Below, piece by piece: positions 35,600-52,565 of a stretch of DNA of 64,000 nt. The DNA is taken from contig LR746271.1 in the NCBI GenBank assembly GCA_902729315.2, positions 2,502,001 to 2,566,000 of the forward strand, written 5' to 3'. Each line of letters starts with the position of its first letter. The first letter of the stretch is position 1. The stretch comes from Spirodela intermedia (Eukaryota; Streptophyta; Magnoliopsida; Alismatales; Araceae). The notes under the pieces were generated by a model. It was given only the letters and a program-made list of their open reading frames with translations. It had not been told where the DNA came from and searched no databases. A program made the position numbers and the translations under genes.

Positions 35600-36710
35600 T
35601 TTGAATTCGATCTAAGTGCTTTTGGATTTTGAATATTATTTGGGTTTCTACACGATATTCTCCCAATTAGGATTATAAGAATTAGAAAAATATTCTCTAT
35701 TTTTACTAAAATCATAGGGTACCTGCACTTATTCTTGCCTAGGATGATATTAAAATTTGAAATGATCATTTTCACCATACATAGGACAGGTACTATTTGA
35801 ATTAAATTGAGGGCTAAGAGGCTTTCTAATATTGTCAATAAGTAAATCAAGTTTTTCTAATCTTTGATTAATCTGATTAACCTCATTTCTAAATTCAGAA
35901 TCATCATCATGATGCAATTCATAAATTCCTCTCTTCTTATCCCTGTCATATAATTCAAGAGGTTTGATCTCTAGAATTTTTACTTAAATTCTCATAAAGA
36001 CTGTAAATCTCATCAAGAGTTTTCTCCATAAAAGTTCCTCCACATATAGAATTAACCATATTTCTATGTTATTCTAATAATCCATCATAAAAAATTCTAT
36101 TGAGTTACCCCTTAGGTATAGTATGATGAGGACACATTCTAAGTAAATCTTTGAATTTTTCCCATATCTCATGCAAAGTTTCTCCTGGTCTTTGAGAAAA
36201 ATTCCATATATATTTTCTCATATTTTGAGTTTTTCCTAAGGGATAAAATTTTCGAAGAAAGGCCTGTTCTATATCTTTCCAGCTAGTTAATTCTCTATCT
36301 AATGTGAATAGCTAATGACTAACTTTGTTCCTAAGTGTATGAGGAAATAATTTCATCTTAATAATTTCTGGTGTAACTTGAGGGAGATTAATTAAATCAC
36401 AGACCACATGAAATTTTTTTCAATGCTGATGAGGTTCTTCTATAGGCAATCCATGAAAATTAGGGAGCATTTGAAAAATTCTTAGATTTATTTCGAATTT
36501 AACAGTGGGTGCTAATGGGACTCTAATATTAGATGCTCTTTGAAATGAATCAGGGATATAATAATTTTTCATGGCCATAAGATTGTTCTCAGTTTGACCT
36601 GTGATTCCTTCAAGATCTATCAAAATTAATTTTTCTTTCAGATTTTTAGTTTTGAATGAAATAATGAAAGGATTTTCTAGCCTTGGATGTAAAGATCTTC
36701 CACCATGCAT
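35600..36710 (-). pseudogene. Athila/Tat-type gag remnant
   Basis: Broken frames show the start (LRIFQMLPNFHGLP near 36440-36490), an ELTSWKDIEQAFLRKF-type capsid motif near 36230-36290, PHH and FYDGL motifs near 36090-36140, and a degraded zinc knuckle near 35770-35810. The order matches the Gag of the intact Athila copy at 9.6-10.7 kb. Multiple stops make it a pseudogene. Confidence 0.65.
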
Positions 36711-36903
36711 AAAAAATCAATAAATTCGAGGGAAAAAATTTAGTAATTGTTACCCTCCTTCAGTATGCTCCAGTCCTTGCCTTGTTTCCCTTTGTTTCCT
36801 TTTTTTAAAAAAAATCGGCAAAAAGAAAATAAAACAAGAGTTAAATTTTTTTGTGTACTCTAAGAGAAAAACAGAAAAATACTAAATATTACGCAATACA
36901 TCC

Positions 36904-36920
36904 CCGGCAATGGCACCAAA
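36904..36920 (-). other. Primer binding site, tRNA-Asp type (reverse)
   Basis: On the reverse strand TGGTGCCATTGCCGGGG lies a few bases inside the LTR end at 36926. It is the same class as the site at 9299 and fixes the element's orientation. Confidence 0.8.
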
Positions 36921-36925
36921 ATTTG

Positions 36926-38559
36926 ACGTGACTTAGTCCTTGTATATTAAATCACGTAAATCTAAAATTTATAAAACTAGAAAATATGATTTTTCAGATA
37001 TTTAGAAGTATTTCTGAACAAATATATCAATTATAATTCCATAAAACTTCCAAAAATAGCGATAATTTTTCAAGTCAATCATAGGGATGTAATATAATAT
37101 CTAGTAATTATTCATAATTTTCCTCAAAGAATAATATTTTCTATGAATTTTATACTAGGAAATAAAAAGGAAATATATTTAAAATTCACGGAAAAAGGAA
37201 ATAAGGGTGCGGACATCAAGATGACGTCAACGTCTGGTGAACGCGAATCGGACAGAAATAGAGTTCCACCTGGCGATTCTTATGTAAGCGATTATAGATG
37301 ATTTAATTGGTCATATTAAGATATGTAAAAGCTAGAAGAATTGTAATGAAATGGAGTATATCTTGGTAAATTTAAAATTAATAAATTATCACTAAAAGAA
37401 GTGAAAATTAAGTTGAAAGTAGGAAAACAGAGTTCCGGCGTCGTGGTGGCAATGCATCAGTGATGCACTGGAATCTTGAGCGTTCGGGAGGATAGTCGTG
37501 TAGTGTCCACGGCCTCGAAGGCTCTCCTTGGACAAGGATGATGTGGACAATCTCTAGATCTCTTTGCAAAGTTTAGAGATCAATGAAATGGGTCGTCGAA
37601 TCGTCTCTAGCGGCTGTCACCCGGTAGAGTGGAAAAACGACGACTTTGCGGCTCTCTGGTGACTGTCACCCCACAAAGAGGAGCTGGATGGAGGTGAGGC
37701 GCATGTTAGGGAGCTTCATCCTCAGGCCCACACAGCAAGAGGAGGCTCTTCATCGCATCACGTACACTCTCAGGCGGTGGCGACTCGTCTCCCAACAGAT
37801 CGTCCTCTTCCTGATGACAGCTTGTTCGTCGATCAATCAGAGATGCTTTACTCGATGGATTCACGATCCTTTTATCGCAAATCGTTCAACAATTTTAGTA
37901 GCAATGCTCCGCGAATCGCGTTGACGAGATTTTTGTCGATGATCTAACAATTCTGGTTGCTTAATCCTTTACTGATGATCTATAGGAAAGTCGTGATAAT
38001 TAGATAAAAAATATGAATTTTGGCTCTAGGAGGATTTGAACCTACGCTGGTTGCCCGTCCCTTCTGGGGAAGGTGACGTGGGTTTAGTCCCACATCGTTT
38101 GTGCGCCAAATTTTTGGGTGAATATATAGTAATGTTACATTTTTAAGTAAGTCCCTTTCTCACGCATGTACGACCACTCCTTGCCCCATAGCTGGCTGGC
38201 CACCGGTGACATGGAAGGAGAGCGGCGCACATGTGCCCCTATTGGTCCAAGTCGCTCGAGCCCCTGCTCGCGGCTCCTACCCAATTGTGCTTCCGACCTG
38301 CTTGCGGGCCCAACTAGCTAGTAGGTCCCCCCCATTTTGTCTTATCTTTCTTTTAATTTCTTTTTCTTCATTTATCTCAAAAGTAAGACTGTAAAAATCA
38401 TATAAATTTGTATAAAATCACATAATTACTCAAAAATTCATGTTAATCAACTGAAAACCACTTTCACATTTTAACATAAATATAAGTCTATTTATCATGA
38501 GTTAAGGCTAAAACTATATTATTTACTAATTATTAACTCATGATAGTGAAGACTTATCA
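36926..38559 (-). repeat. A-family 5' LTR of the gag-only element (1634 bp)
   Basis: On the reverse strand it starts TGATAAGTC at 38559 and ends CACGTCA at 36926, next to the primer site. It is highly similar to the solo LTR at 22914-24534, for example around 'gcaatgctccgcgaatcgcg'. The right flank is CTCAA (38560-38564); no matching left copy was found. Confidence 0.85.
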
Positions 38560-40052
38560 CTCAACATGCATGTGGTCATAAATGATGATACGATGGCTAA
38601 CAAGGCGCCACGGTACTAGGAACTTAAGTTCTTAATCAGCAATAGTTCATGGCGGGTTGATCTTATGTTGCTCAATGTGTCACATGACCAAGCACATCTG
38701 ATCCAATAGCTTATGATCTGCCACGATACTAGGAACTTAAACTCTTGCACATATTATTATGAAGGATATAAAGATAAAATCTTGACGACAGTCGCAAATA
38801 CGACAATCTATTCTTCCCTCCTTTTGTGTGATCAACATCTCTAGTGATCGGCAAGTTCATTCTTTCCTCTCCCGATTACACTCAAGGCCTCCGGTGAGTG
38901 GTCAACTCTTTCCTTCTCCTCCTAGACGATAGTGACACTATAGTTGACCCCTCATTTCAGTGGATCTATCCAACAAGTGGTGCAGCACTTCTAGACAATA
39001 CTTCTGTGACTTTTGACGTGGTGTGGCACATCCGGATGAAACCAAGTTGCTACACCGGTGTCTCCAATTGTCTAGGAGGCAGACTAAACTTGAGCAACAA
39101 TTTATTTCTTACTTTCAGCATTTACTTACCTACTTTTGTCATTTATTTATATCTCATGATAAGTTATTTCTATTTCATGCATGTTTCAATTAAAATGAAT
39201 AAAATTAATTCAAAACTTAATGAATGATCTTCATTCTTCTTTTGAATCTTCCAAAACTTGTCTGAGATTAAGTCAAGATAATTTTCAACTTATTTTTTAT
39301 TAATTTTGACAATCAAATCATGATATATTCATGTTCCTAGTGTTATCCAAATAATGGGTATTTTTTTATTTTTGAACACAAAATCAGCAAGATTTAAGAC
39401 TACTTAATGATCGTTGAACTGTTAAAATAATGTGGAGACATTCATGGCTGACCTCATGTCATGTGTGTGAATTCTCAAATACACATTCATCCAAGAATAA
39501 TGGTCAACATGAAAAAAAGTTGACTGTATTTCTTTTTCTTAATTATCATCTTATTTCTCTATCTCCCTCTCTCATGAGACCTCTTCTTCTCCCTCTATCT
39601 CTCGTGAGATCTCTCCCAATATCTCCCTCTCTCTTGATTGATCTCTTTCTCTTTTTCTCTCTCGATTGATCTCCCTCTCTCTCCTCTCTCTCTCGTGAGA
39701 CTTTTCTCTCTCTCTATCTCACGTTAGATTTCTCCTCTCTCCTTCTCTCTCTCATGAGACTTTTCTCTCTCTCTATCTCGTGTGAGATTTTTTCCTCTCT
39801 CTTTCTCTCTCTTTTGTGAGAGATTTCTTCTCTCGTCTTTCATGAGAGATCTCTCTTCTCTCTCTCATTTCCACTTTCCTTTCTTCTATTCTTCTCACCA
39901 CACCCTTCTATTTTATTATTTATGTTAAATAGTGATAAAAAATTTAAATTACTTTATATATAAACTAAATTAGTTTCACGACAAATTAATCAATCTTCCT
40001 ATGTTCAACTTGAGACTTACTTTTAGACTAATATTTTATTAAGTCTTAGTTA
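38560..40052 (-). mobile_element. F-family LTR fragment, reverse
   Basis: Matches 18746-20150 and 7040-7488 in reverse orientation, including the CT-rich tract (39540-39890) and the block before it. Its left end is cut by the A-family LTR insertion and its right end lacks the last ~50 bp of the LTR start. Confidence 0.65.
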
Positions 40053-40134
40053 TAAATACAATTAATAAAGGTATTTTATTAATTATAATTATATTGAATG
40101 TGTTGAATATATGAGACATATTCATGACACAAAT

Positions 40135-41200
40135 TGTTTGGACTTATAGGGCTAGGTGAAACACTTGGGAGGGAGGGGGGAGTGAATTGAGGTCTATAAG
40201 ATTTCTAACCAATTTTCAATTTAACCTACACCTATGTATAAATATTGCTAGATGTGTTGACATGTGTGCTTTCAATTCTCTCAATAAGAACACTATGATT
40301 TTTATCTTAGTCTATCCCTCACTGAGCTACATTCAGTCTTAGAGGGAACTTCCATCTAGTATTCACTAATTTCCTTGTGATTTACGCACTGACTTTCATG
40401 AGATTAGACACCCAAATACCTAAAGTTCATCTCCTCAAAAACTCTGGCTTTCTTGAATCAAGTATGGCCACTATAACACCTCATGCCTTCATTCAAACTA
40501 CTCTTCCCTTAGCACCCAATTACCTTAAAGGCCTGATGAAGACCTAGAACCATGAAAGTGAAGTTGATCATGTTGCCAAAATCAGTTAGAGAAGAGGATG
40601 CAGTATTCTTGCATCTAATTGATGCATATGACTAGAAGAGCTTGAGCTTTTTGCTTGAATATTTGTGTGCTTGATCTCATGAGTTAGACTTTGTCCTTTA
40701 ATAGTTTCCCTATTTAACCAGATCTCAAACATTCAAGAAGCTTATTCAAATACTTGTAATTTTCTAGAATGGATGAGAACAACTTTTGAACCTTACAATA
40801 TTTGAATCTCCTTATTCCCTCATCCTTTTTCATTAAAATTTTGAATTGGAGTTTTTTAGCTTAATGAAGAATAGTTGGATGTCCAAGTTTGATCTAGATC
40901 ACCATGTTTACTTTAACCTACTTTACGAAACCAGCTGTCATTTCACCATTGAGATGCTTTGTTAGAAACTTGAATATATCTTTTATTTTCTCATATTCTT
41001 GATGATTTAATCCATGTGAGATCTTAGGGAACCTATCTATCAATAAGGATCTTATAATTGTGTATAATTCAATTTGGAGCATTATTTCAATTTATCATAT
41101 TGGTATTAGTCATTCACTGAATATAGAATTTAATTTTAGTCTCCAATGAATAAGCTCATACTTAATTTTCTTTGTGCATTTTAATTTCCCTTCTCATTAA
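40135..41200 (-). mobile_element. Ty1/copia LTR, reverse (3' LTR of remnant)
   Basis: Reverse complement matches the LTR at 55660-56907 over most of its length, for example 'catccaactatt' and 'actaagataaaaa' segments. The lower boundary is TGTTTGGAC at 40135; the upper boundary is approximate. It lies directly after the RNase H remnant, as expected for a 3' LTR. Confidence 0.6.
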
Positions 41201-41209
41201 ATTGAATCT

Positions 41210-41720
41210 TTCTTTAGGTAATGGCATATAAAAAACACAAACTAATTGATTATTTGAATAAAATAAATTTAATTAAACATATCTTTTATAATATGTTCTT
41301 TAATAAAATGTTGCTTCAGATCTATGTGTTTAGTTCTCAAGCATATAGTTATATTTTTTAATAGAAAAATTAAACTAGTCTTATCAAATCGAGTTAGAGT
41401 ATTTTAAGGTCAATATTAAAATATTTTAGTTGCAATTTAATTTGAAATATTTGTGCACAAAATCAACTAGTATTTGTATATTCTGCCTCAATTGTTGAGA
41501 GTAATGGATTCTTGTTTCATATAGGACCACAAGAATAAAAACCACTACAAAAAAACATGTTTCATTGGTCTTGTTTCCATCAATTTGATTTCAAGCAATG
41601 TTAGCATGATTAAAGCCTAGTAAATTGAATTCACATGTTTTTGGATACCATAGTTCTAAATCATCAATATAAGAGATGTCAACTTTAAGGTCACACTTAG
41701 ATCAAGAAGGGGGAGGGCTC
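41210..41720 (-). pseudogene. Ty1/copia pol end (RNase H) remnant
   Basis: Reverse-strand translation in broken frames shows LELWYPKTCEFNLLGF (near 41640-41690), then LSTIEAEY-like and RTKHIDL-like motifs. These are the conserved order of copia RNase H. Many stops are present. Confidence 0.65.
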
Positions 41721-44700
41721 AGAAGGAGTCTTATGTCCTAGTATTTTCCTAAATCAATGGTACTATGACTCATGAATTTTTAAAATAGTTTAGTCCCCTA
41801 CCTAAATTCACTCTCTAAGAACATTCCTTGTTCATAAATGTGCTAAGATTGAACCTCTAATCACAACCATTAGTTACGAGGTTCAACTCCCTTAGATATT
41901 TGTTAAAATTCTAAATTCAATACCCTATGTGGCCAAACAATTGATTAATGGATTCATCTTCATTGACTGATTAATAAATGTTAATCATAAGTTTGTCCAA
42001 AAAATAATAATAAATAATTTCACTATGGTGATAGCATTAACTTTGAATGCTTATGAAATTCTACTGAACGGGATGAAGTGTGAAACTTACTTCTATATTT
42101 TATTTTCTTATGGTACTGACAAATTGTGGATTGTGTCACTAAATGAATGTAGTCTAAGAGAGAATTTGAGTCACTGGATGATGTATACTTGAAGACAACT
42201 TTTTGAGTCATTGCTTAGGTATAGATTGACCAATACTGAAAAAACTCTCAGTTCACTAAAGATTTTCAACATAAAAATCATTGGAGGACTTGAGGTCATG
42301 GTAGAGATAGAGATAGTCATTTTAAACTATTTAGTTATTAAAATAAATGATATTTATAGAGAAATCAAGCTCCAAAGTTTTCTTGTATATTCAAAATCTT
42401 AAAATGTATTTTTTGCCTAAAATAAACATAAATTTGAACAGCTAAAAATATAATAATATATCTCTATTAATGATTCAAATATCCTAAAAATTGGCCAATA
42501 TGTGGTTCCATTAGTATACAATGTCCATATCCCAAGTGTATGGGTTTAATCAAGCCAAATAAAGATCCACTAAGATCAAAAGAGAGTTGATAAGACATCT
42601 CTATTTAAGATGATAATTTATGAATCAAATCTGATTCAAGTTGCCTCAAAAAAAATTTGAGCAATAGTTTGAAGTATGATTTTAATATTAATAATTAAAA
42701 TTATTTATAAATATTTGACAAATTATATTCATAAAAAGCTATGTAGTAGAATAAATAGTCTGAACTCAATCAATTAATTCAAATCATTAAATGCTAACAA
42801 TTTAGTGTCAGTTTTATATAATAGAATTAATGATCTTCCATACCCCTATTTTTTTTCATGAAATTGCATTGATTTACATGTCTTAATCAATCTTTTTCTT
42901 AGTGTGATGGTTTTTGTAAATAATAATAATTTTCATAGAAGTATAAAAAAATAATATTTTGTCACAATGAAATGGTTCAAACAAATAAATAAAACATCAT
43001 GGATCACGAATGTTTCTAATGGTTTACCATATGAATATTTAACATAATTATTTTTAACTATATATGAACATTTATATTTTGCCTCATATAAAACATATTT
43101 AGAATTAGGCACAATTCAATCTTTTCAATCATCTTATTTCCTTTTGTCATCATTAAAACATCATTCATTTAACTCTCTAATAATTTCTCTTTTTTAACTG
43201 ATGAAAAAACTATAGAAAGTGTTAGCCAATTTCAACAAATGATTTGAATATTCATATCTCATAAACCTAGGTGGTTAATGAATATAAAACACATCAATCA
43301 AGGATGATGCCAAACCTTACAAACCTATAGAATCCTCAAAGAACAACGATCCCTTCAGAGATGAAATATTTACGAAATTGACTATAGAATTGTCAATAAT
43401 TACAAAAAATATCACTAATGAAACGTAATGACTTGGACATCAAACTTTGCATAAATATTTGATTTAACATATTAGTATGTAAGTTTATTCAATATACTAG
43501 ATAGTATGATTTGAAATTAATTTCTCAATTATCTTTATTAAAAATTATTTTCTATAAATTTAAATTATTTAAAGAGTCAGTCAAGGTTTGCTAAATATCA
43601 CTAAACCTAATTAGAAAATAATTTTAGAAGATCACATATCATTGAAGTAATGAGCTAAATATTGATATGATAATGCAATATGCTTACCTTAGACTCATGT
43701 TTTATTTGAGTGATATAGATTAATTCTATTTGAAACAAATTACTTTATTTCAAGATGTATTTATGGTTCTATTTGAACCTATAACAGATTCTTATCACAC
43801 ATGCTAGAATCATTAACTTCAGATACATACACTAAATCATAAGGGCTACATTTAGTTGTTTAACTTCAGATGATATCCAATTATTTACAGGATATTTCAA
43901 GTTAATTTTAGACCATTCAAATTTATGATTATTTTTAGGACTTTAATAATAAATAACGGTAGAAAATAAGAGAAGGCTGTAACTCAAATTTCTCCAAAAA
44001 TACGAACTTTTTAAATGGTTAACTATACCTCAATGGTCATTCTTGACCTCTCTAGGATCTCAATTTTTTTCTAATAACTTTTGCAGACAATTAGATGCAA
44101 ATTTGAGTAAAATTTACAACTTGTTCCAATGACAAAATGCAAAAAGTTGTGGGGAAATCTTGGTCAAAAAATGATTTCACTCAAACTTATTTCAACATTA
44201 ATGTCTTATCAATTTGACAATTTTCTGATGCGAAGAGAAAACAAAATCAAGTGTAGCTCATCTTCCTTTCATCAAATTTTTCAACATGACTGGAACCTCT
44301 ATCAAATGTTTAAAAAGGCTAAGAATGAGATTTTATTTATTTTGTGTGGCATACAATTGTCATTAGGTTTGGCTTAATCATTGAAGGTAGTTAAGCGTTG
44401 CAGTCAACTTTGACCTGCCTAGGCCCATGAATTATGACATTTTATAGGTGATATTTTAAAAGAGCTTACGTCAAGAATCATAAGTTGCCACTAAAAATTA
44501 GTTCATTAACATCTAGGAATTAGGTGTTCTTAGTGTTATCAAGGTTTAGATCTAGCAGTTCTAGGAGACTTTAACATATTAAATTCAGTGAAATGGTATG
44601 GACATATGGAGTAAGAATTTTATAATTCTCAATTATGAAGGTAAAAGAGGGAATACAATTTAATTCTTCATAGATTCCTAATGAGTAAAGAAGATACCTA

Positions 44701-45421
44701 AGCCACTTCCATCTTATAAGTTACTTGAACAAGCATTAACCCATTTAATATAGTTTCTATAAAAGCTATCAAATATCTGTCATCTCATAAGATTCTAGGC
44801 AAAACTTAAATCTCGAATATGAAGATAAAGCCATGAGGTGAAATCTTGTATAGACTGATTAAATGAGCTTAAATCTCGTAGAAAATCTATTACTTTTGAC
44901 TTACATCTAAATTATTGCACAATTTAATATGAAACAATGCGTGATAAAAAAAAAAATCATGTTGCAACAACTCACATCAAAATGGCAACATAATAGAAAT
45001 GGAGCATCAAGGACATGATGCCCATATCGAATATAAGAAAAACTTTCCTAGTTATAAGAATTTGAAATCAAACTTAACATAACAGTCACTTCTCTGAGGA
45101 TGTTCATTATATAATGGAGAAATTTCGGTAATAGCCTAACAATCTATTCTTATCAAGTCGATTCGCTGAATTTCCCTATAGATATTACAAGAATCAACCA
45201 GAATCAACCGAAATAAAAGGCAGAACAATTATTTAAGATGAAGCTGACAGCGAACAAGCACAAATATTTGGCTTGGAGAGGAATCCGAGCCTCACAGTCT
45301 AGTTATTTGTAGATGTAACATGCACCATTGACCCAAACTTTAAGTTAAGTAAACGGCTAAAGGGAAAGGCAAGTCTAGTCAGGTTTTTGGGATGAAATTG
45401 TCGAAACAGCAGAGGGGGGGG
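41721..45421. other. AT-rich, probably decayed copia sequence; includes IDI 3' flank
   Basis: No intact gene was found. The left part is likely the upstream pol of the copia remnant, too decayed to assign. The last few hundred bases before 45422 are expected to hold the 3' UTR of the isomerase gene. Short frames at 42023-42402 and 44129-44377 have no recognisable domain. Confidence 0.4.
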
Positions 45422-50290
<4,869 letters not shown>

Positions 50291-52565
50291 CACCCCCTCT
50301 CCGCCCAACTAAATGACATCTGCGGCGGTACCCTCGCATCTCCTCCCCTGACCCCTCCAAATTGTGGCCCACCGGATATCACGCAATTATTCCCTAATTG
50401 AAAGAAAGGATAGGGCCATGCATCTGCCGCCCAACCAGCTGCTCTCCCAACTGTCACTCGAGCTGCGTGCCAGATGGGGAAGCCTGCAGTTTCTGATCCC
50501 AAGATGGATAGAGGATCAAATCAAATAATGAGACATTCAATGATTTTTTGATCTTGATTCACGCCATGATTGTGGCCGACCATCATCGAAACCACCGATG
50601 ATGCCCCTTTCCGACGGATCCTACGGATGGGACCGGCAGTGGATGTAGGAAGAATTGTCAAAAGAAAATCGCCAAGGGCTGCTACCAATAATCACAAAGA
50701 TCTCCGCAAATCATGGAAAATTTTGCCATTTGCGTGCACATCAACGGCCACTACCTGACCTATGGATCGATCATCTATAGATCTCACCGAACACCGCTAG
50801 GGATGTGCATGCCATCGGCCACCAATGATCCTGACAAAGTACATTCAGCAAAGTTCATTGTAAGAAGTATTATGAAGAAGAAATGAAGGGAAGTTGACCT
50901 AGAGATGTCCCAATGGGTATCATAGGTCATGCATGCTGATGGGCAGTGTTGATCTCGTAGATCACTGTAGATCTCACCTGTTGGCGGTGATGTTGGCCAT
51001 GATCGCTGGGAGAAGTATGAAGAAGAAAGGAAAGCACCCATTGGGTGTTGTTGGCTGCACACACTAATGGGAAACGTTCCTGATCTTCTAGATTGGCACA
51101 AGTATTACTGATCACTGCTAGGATTCCATGGTAGCGGACTTTGTTGATCATGTAGAATGCCTCAAACCTTGCTGATTCAAACCACATAATGAAGGCAAAA
51201 GAAGAATTGAAGGGGAAAGGTAGAAGAATTAGCTCACCTTTGCTTGGCATAGATCATTACTAGGCGCTCTTCCTTGCGCTTGTTGCTTGGACGATACAAC
51301 CGATGCCATGCCAACCTGTTGATATGATTCCCTAGTCACCAAATCATTCACCATTTTGTGGGTATTTATAGTACTAGATGTCATTAAAAAAGCATACGTA
51401 ATTGACGTGTCGATGAGTTGCGATGAGTTAAGCACAACCTCTACTAGGTCGACTTTGGTGGCTTGATGGGTCTAGCCAAAGCCCTGGACATCCAACGGTG
51501 TTGAATTTACTCATCTTGATTTTTTTTAAAATTTAAGTAATCAGGGAAAGTCAACTCTAATTAGTTTTATCAGATGCAAATAGAGGCTTTTGCGTACTAT
51601 AACCAGCCTTTTAATTTTTTACCATTTTTATTTTATTTTTACAAACACTTAATTTTATACAAATTTGGGGCTTTCAAGTACCAATCGGTGGCAATGTAGT
51701 TTAAGGTAATAACCCATTATTAGCCTTTCATGAAAAATTGGGGGGCTAAGGACATAGATTCTTGTTCCTAAGAATGATTGCCAACATTTATTAGTCATTA
51801 TTTATGTTTAGTCAAATCTCATAATTTGTTCAACCTTTAGAGGTCATCCTTATTACTTTTACTTGATTTTGGTGTCATTTGACCTTAAAACATGCAATAA
51901 TGACTATTAGAACCTTAATTTGTCATCATCAAAATCACATTTTTCAAGTTAACATATATCCAAGAACAATAATGAAACATTTTTAATGCATTAAGAATGA
52001 CAACCACATCTAGTGATAAAAGTAGAAGAAAACTAATTAAAAAAATGTGATTTTCATATATCATGAAATGGCTCCATTATTGTTGTAAGAAGTTTGACCC
52101 TTTTGGGGCTTGGGAATCCAAGATAGAATATTGTGCTATCTTAGTATGTGCAACCCATAGCTTGAAGGTTGGCATAGAAATATTATTTTTTCACATAAAA
52201 TAAATTATTATACTTTTTTAGAGATTTAATTCCCAAAATATTCCCTAATTTTTTTCACATCAGTCTACATCTAGCTATAAACTATGAACTAATAAGATAA
52301 CATACTACAATTTATGTTGAATCAACGGCAGTAGAGTAAATCCTCTCTCTCTCGATTCAAGAGTCGTATACAAGATGACGGGCTGCGCATATATGGGTCG
52401 CTGGACCTTCATTGGGCCTCGTAAAACAGACCTGGTTCGGGGTGGGTTTAGAATGGCACACATCCCGATGCACTGAAACGGACAACAAGTCTTCACGCAT
52501 CTCCAGAGACCTCGCCGGCTATTTCTTCTATTTTCCTTTCCCCCGTGCTCGCCGCCGTGGTGGCG
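50291..52565. other. Divergent intergenic region between IDI and the GDSL gene
   Basis: No coding gene was seen. It should hold both promoters. The IDI side (50291-50500) is GC-richer. Segments around 50780-51110 repeat loosely ('gaagtatgaagaagaaa', 'catgatc', 'ttgatc.gtagatcac'), suggesting an old local duplication. 51480-52300 is AT-rich with no recognised content. Confidence 0.5.

Larger units (their letters stand above)
33901..36925 (-). mobile_element. Internal region of an Athila/Tat-type element carrying gag but no pol
   Basis: Reading the reverse strand: a tRNA-Asp-type primer site (36904-36920), gag (about 36710-35600), an acidic frame (35304-34894), a conserved post-integrase motif (GCGCT...GGGAGGCAACC at about 34190-34225), and a polypurine-like AAGTTGGGGGTG at 33900-33911. 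The last motif has the 'gaggacaatg' lead also found after integrase in Athila/Tat elements. No protease, RT, RNase H or integrase is recognisable between gag and the post-integrase motif. It joins directly to the LTR at 36926-38559. No 3' LTR was found to the left. Confidence 0.65.
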
